Made by a program: the position numbers and the translations under genes
In this document: one piece after another, positions 43,810-45,361 of the stretch
How the letters are laid out: each line of letters starts with the position of its first letter
How positions within the stretch are numbered: the stretch's first letter is position 1
The notes under the pieces: model-generated
Told to the model about the DNA's origin: nothing
What the model saw: the letters and a program-made list of their open reading frames with translations, nothing else
Databases searched by the model: none
Assembly (NCBI GenBank): GCA_910588145.1
Contig: CAJUPO010000015.1
Location: 1 to 45,361 of the forward strand
From: an uncultured Oscillospiraceae bacterium
GTDB taxonomy: Bacteria > Bacillota > Clostridia > Oscillospirales > Ruminococcaceae
Length of the DNA: 45,361 nucleotides
Reading direction: 5' to 3'

Positions 43810-45361
43810 ATGACAAAAAGAAAAAACATTCAAAGTATTATTTCAATACTGACATCGATTGCGGTAATTATCCCAATAATTTTTCAGCTTGCTGTAACTG
43901 TAAAAGCTGAAGATGCGGAAAAGTACCCATACAATATCTTCGGTCGAAACGGTATAGAAATAAATGCGGGCAATCTATGTATTAACGGCTATGTTCATAC
44001 AAACAAGGAAGCCGTAATAACAGCACAAGGAAAAAATATTAACGGCAGAATCACAACAGGAAATGATATTGAAAAAAGAGTCAAGCATGTTTATGCTGAC
44101 ACAAAAATTCGTGAACAGTATTTTACTGAAAACTGTGAGCTTTATGAAGACGGATATGTAAAATCAGAGATGAATATACATATTAACAATCCAGTATTTT
44201 CATATAGAAATATAGAGCTTGACGGAAATGTAGCATTGAATTCCAACATAGGAACTCTAATGGACATAAATGTAACAGGAGAGGTAAAGAATGCAAATAC
44301 TGCTGTAGTGTATTCAAAGTATGGAGATATTACCATAAATAACGACAGTACAGCAAATATAAACGGTCTTATTTACGCACCGCTTGGAACATTGACGATC
44401 AACTCTCCCAATGTATCGATAAATGGTGTTATAATTGCTGATAAAGTAATAATCAACGGAAACAGTATAAATCTAAATGGCAACGATAATATTGCCGGAT
44501 TTATCGGGACAAAATCAGAAGTATATGATTTCAGCGATTTAATATATCTGCCGGAAGATTGGCTAGGCGATACTGACAAGGACGATTTATTCGATATTTA
44601 TGAAAAGGTAATCGATACTGATCCGCTGAACCCTGATACTGACGGGGACAAGCTTCCGGACGGTTATGAAGTCCTTACTTTAAACACAGATCCCCTTGAA
44701 GTTGATACGGACGGAAACGGCATATCAGATGCAGAAGAAGACTTTGATAATGATAATCTTAACAATTTAGGTGAATATGAAAATAAAACAGAGCCGTATA
44801 ACCCAGACACAGATGAAGACGGTCTTTTAGATGGGGATGAAATCAAAAAGTATAAGACAGACCCGCTGAATCCCGACACGGATAATGACGGATTACTGGA
44901 CGGTGAAGAAGGATATAACGGAACAATATACAAGAAATACGGAGTATATTTTGATCCTTTAAACCCTGACACAAACGGAAACGGAATACTTGACGGTGAC
45001 GAGGTTTTCGGACAGTCCAAAAAGCAGGAAGTAAGTACCCATGATGAAGCCATTACAGAAGTAAAGGTAGACATGAGTACAAACGGAAGCCTTGAAAGAA
45101 ATCTGACCATTGAAAGTATGTACGGTATTGACTCGATGTCATCAGATGTGTATGCAATGATAGGCGAGCCGTTCAACTTTGAAACACCCACAAAATTTAA
45201 TAAAGCAACAATAACCTTTAAAGTAGATAAGTCAAAGCTCGGTGATACAAAGTTTGACAACCTTTTAATTTTGTGGTATGATGAAGAAAATCAAACCTTT
45301 AAAGAAATGGAAACGGAACACAATGAATCGGCTTCGACAGTAAGTACAACAACAACGCATT
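43810..45361 (+). CDS. Secreted protein with TSP3-type calcium repeats (partial)
   Basis: Open from ATG 43810 behind AGGAGGAAAAG to the right edge, at least 517 residues. A Sec signal peptide (RKNIQSIISILTSIAVIIPI, cut near VKAED) is followed by a beta-rich domain of short repeats (ITINNDSTANINGLIYAP; VSINGVIIADKVIINGN), like a right-handed or bactofilin-type helix. Then come at least five Asp-rich repeats of the thrombospondin type 3 kind (DTDKDDLFD, DTDGDKLPDGYEV, DTDEDGLLDGDEI, DTDNDGLLDGEEG), which bind calcium. A last beta domain starts near 45000. The C-terminus is outside the window, so any cell-wall anchor is unseen. Probably a surface adhesin or matrix protein. Confidence 0.85.
   Translation, partial: MTKRKNIQSIISILTSIAVIIPIIFQLAVTVKAEDAEKYPYNIFGRNGIEINAGNLCINGYVHTNKEAVITAQGKNINGRITTGNDIEKRVKHVYADTKIREQYFTENCELYEDGYVKSEMNIHINNPVFSYRNIELDGNVALNSNIGTLMDINVTGEVKNANTAVVYSKYGDITINNDSTANINGLIYAPLGTLTINSPNVSINGVIIADKVIINGNSINLNGNDNIAGFIGTKSEVYDFSDLIYLPEDWLGDTDKDDLFDIYEKVIDTDPLNPDTDGDKLPDGYEVLTLNTDPLEVDTDGNGISDAEEDFDNDNLNNLGEYENKTEPYNPDTDEDGLLDGDEIKKYKTDPLNPDTDNDGLLDGEEGYNGTIYKKYGVYFDPLNPDTNGNGILDGDEVFGQSKKQEVSTHDEAITEVKVDMSTNGSLERNLTIESMYGIDSMSSDVYAMIGEPFNFETPTKFNKATITFKVDKSKLGDTKFDNLLILWYDEENQTFKEMETEHNESASTVSTTTTH

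Noticed and set aside
44142..45260. Minus-strand frames opposite the TSP3-repeat protein
   Set aside because: Ser/Pro-rich shadows of Asp-rich repeats; the plus-strand gene is open to the window edge.
1..45361. CRISPR array
   Set aside because: No series of short repeats with even spacers was found; the direct repeats seen occur only in pairs.

Overview
The window looks like the accessory genome of a low-GC, Gram-positive gut Clostridium, most like Ruminococcus or another Oscillospiraceae. The support is AgrB/AgrD quorum-sensing genes, a dockerin-like EF-hand module, TnpX/TndX-type large serine recombinases, a TnpW-like gene, a DUF3789-like peptide, an amidoligase, and strong AGGAGG ribosome sites. 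No chromosomal housekeeping gene is seen apart from two tRNAs at the left edge.

Layout. (1) 70-227: tRNA-CAT and tRNA-Trp, then a terminator. (2) 226-2527: the C-terminal part of a tyrosine integrase abuts, head to head, a serine recombinase that has lost its catalytic domain. (3) 2851-5034: a quorum-sensing locus (agr-1) with a broken, fused regulator/kinase remnant, then intact agrD and agrB behind a promoter with a tandem operator. (4) 5094-14900: an Rhs polymorphic-toxin gene with three frameshifts, its immunity gene, and two displaced Rhs C-terminal cassettes marked by copies of Hint-domain DNA, with an SUKH immunity gene and a small membrane protein. (5) 14975-29431: a mobile element with an XRE regulator, a zinc ribbon, a truncated sigma-like gene, a candidate structured RNA, a MazF-like toxin, three serine recombinases in a row and an amidoligase. 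The third recombinase is split by a nested 7.0 kb Tn4451-like element. That element carries its own serine recombinase, a TnpW-like gene, a tyrosine recombinase bracketed by 25-bp direct repeats, a membrane-anchored caspase-like peptidase and a membrane protein. (6) 29455-37372: an AT-rich defence-like island. It holds a decayed integrase, an FRG / Rossmann-like / TPR trio between 30-bp inverted repeats, an AAA-ATPase/PD-(D/E)XK protein, and a three-gene operon of DarT-like ADP-ribosyltransferase, dGTPase and polymerase-beta-type nucleotidyltransferase. (7) 37543-37923: a second 381-bp copy of the left end. (8) 38185-38992: a second agr locus (agr-2) whose AgrB lacks the catalytic His and Cys and whose AgrD has Ser at the ring position. 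(9) 39214-42859: Ku and ligase for end joining, then on the minus strand an alpha/beta hydrolase, a Vat/CatB-type acetyltransferase and a small HTH protein with a switch-like leader. (10) 43112-43442: a type I toxin-antitoxin module with converging promoters. (11) 43810 to the right edge: a secreted protein with calcium-binding TSP3-type repeats.

How the parts may work together. agr-1 lies directly upstream of the Rhs toxin, with only a short hairpin between, so density-dependent control of the toxin is plausible. Both agr promoters have the same architecture: two direct repeats with a 20-21 bp period just upstream of the -35 box. The 381-bp direct repeats at 226 and 37543 bracket the integrase, toxin, mobile and defence regions and could recombine. 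Many genes between 1.2 and 30 kb carry single-base frameshifts. Some may be sequencing errors in homopolymers, others true decay. Reads are needed to tell. No search could be run, so family names rest on motifs and recall.
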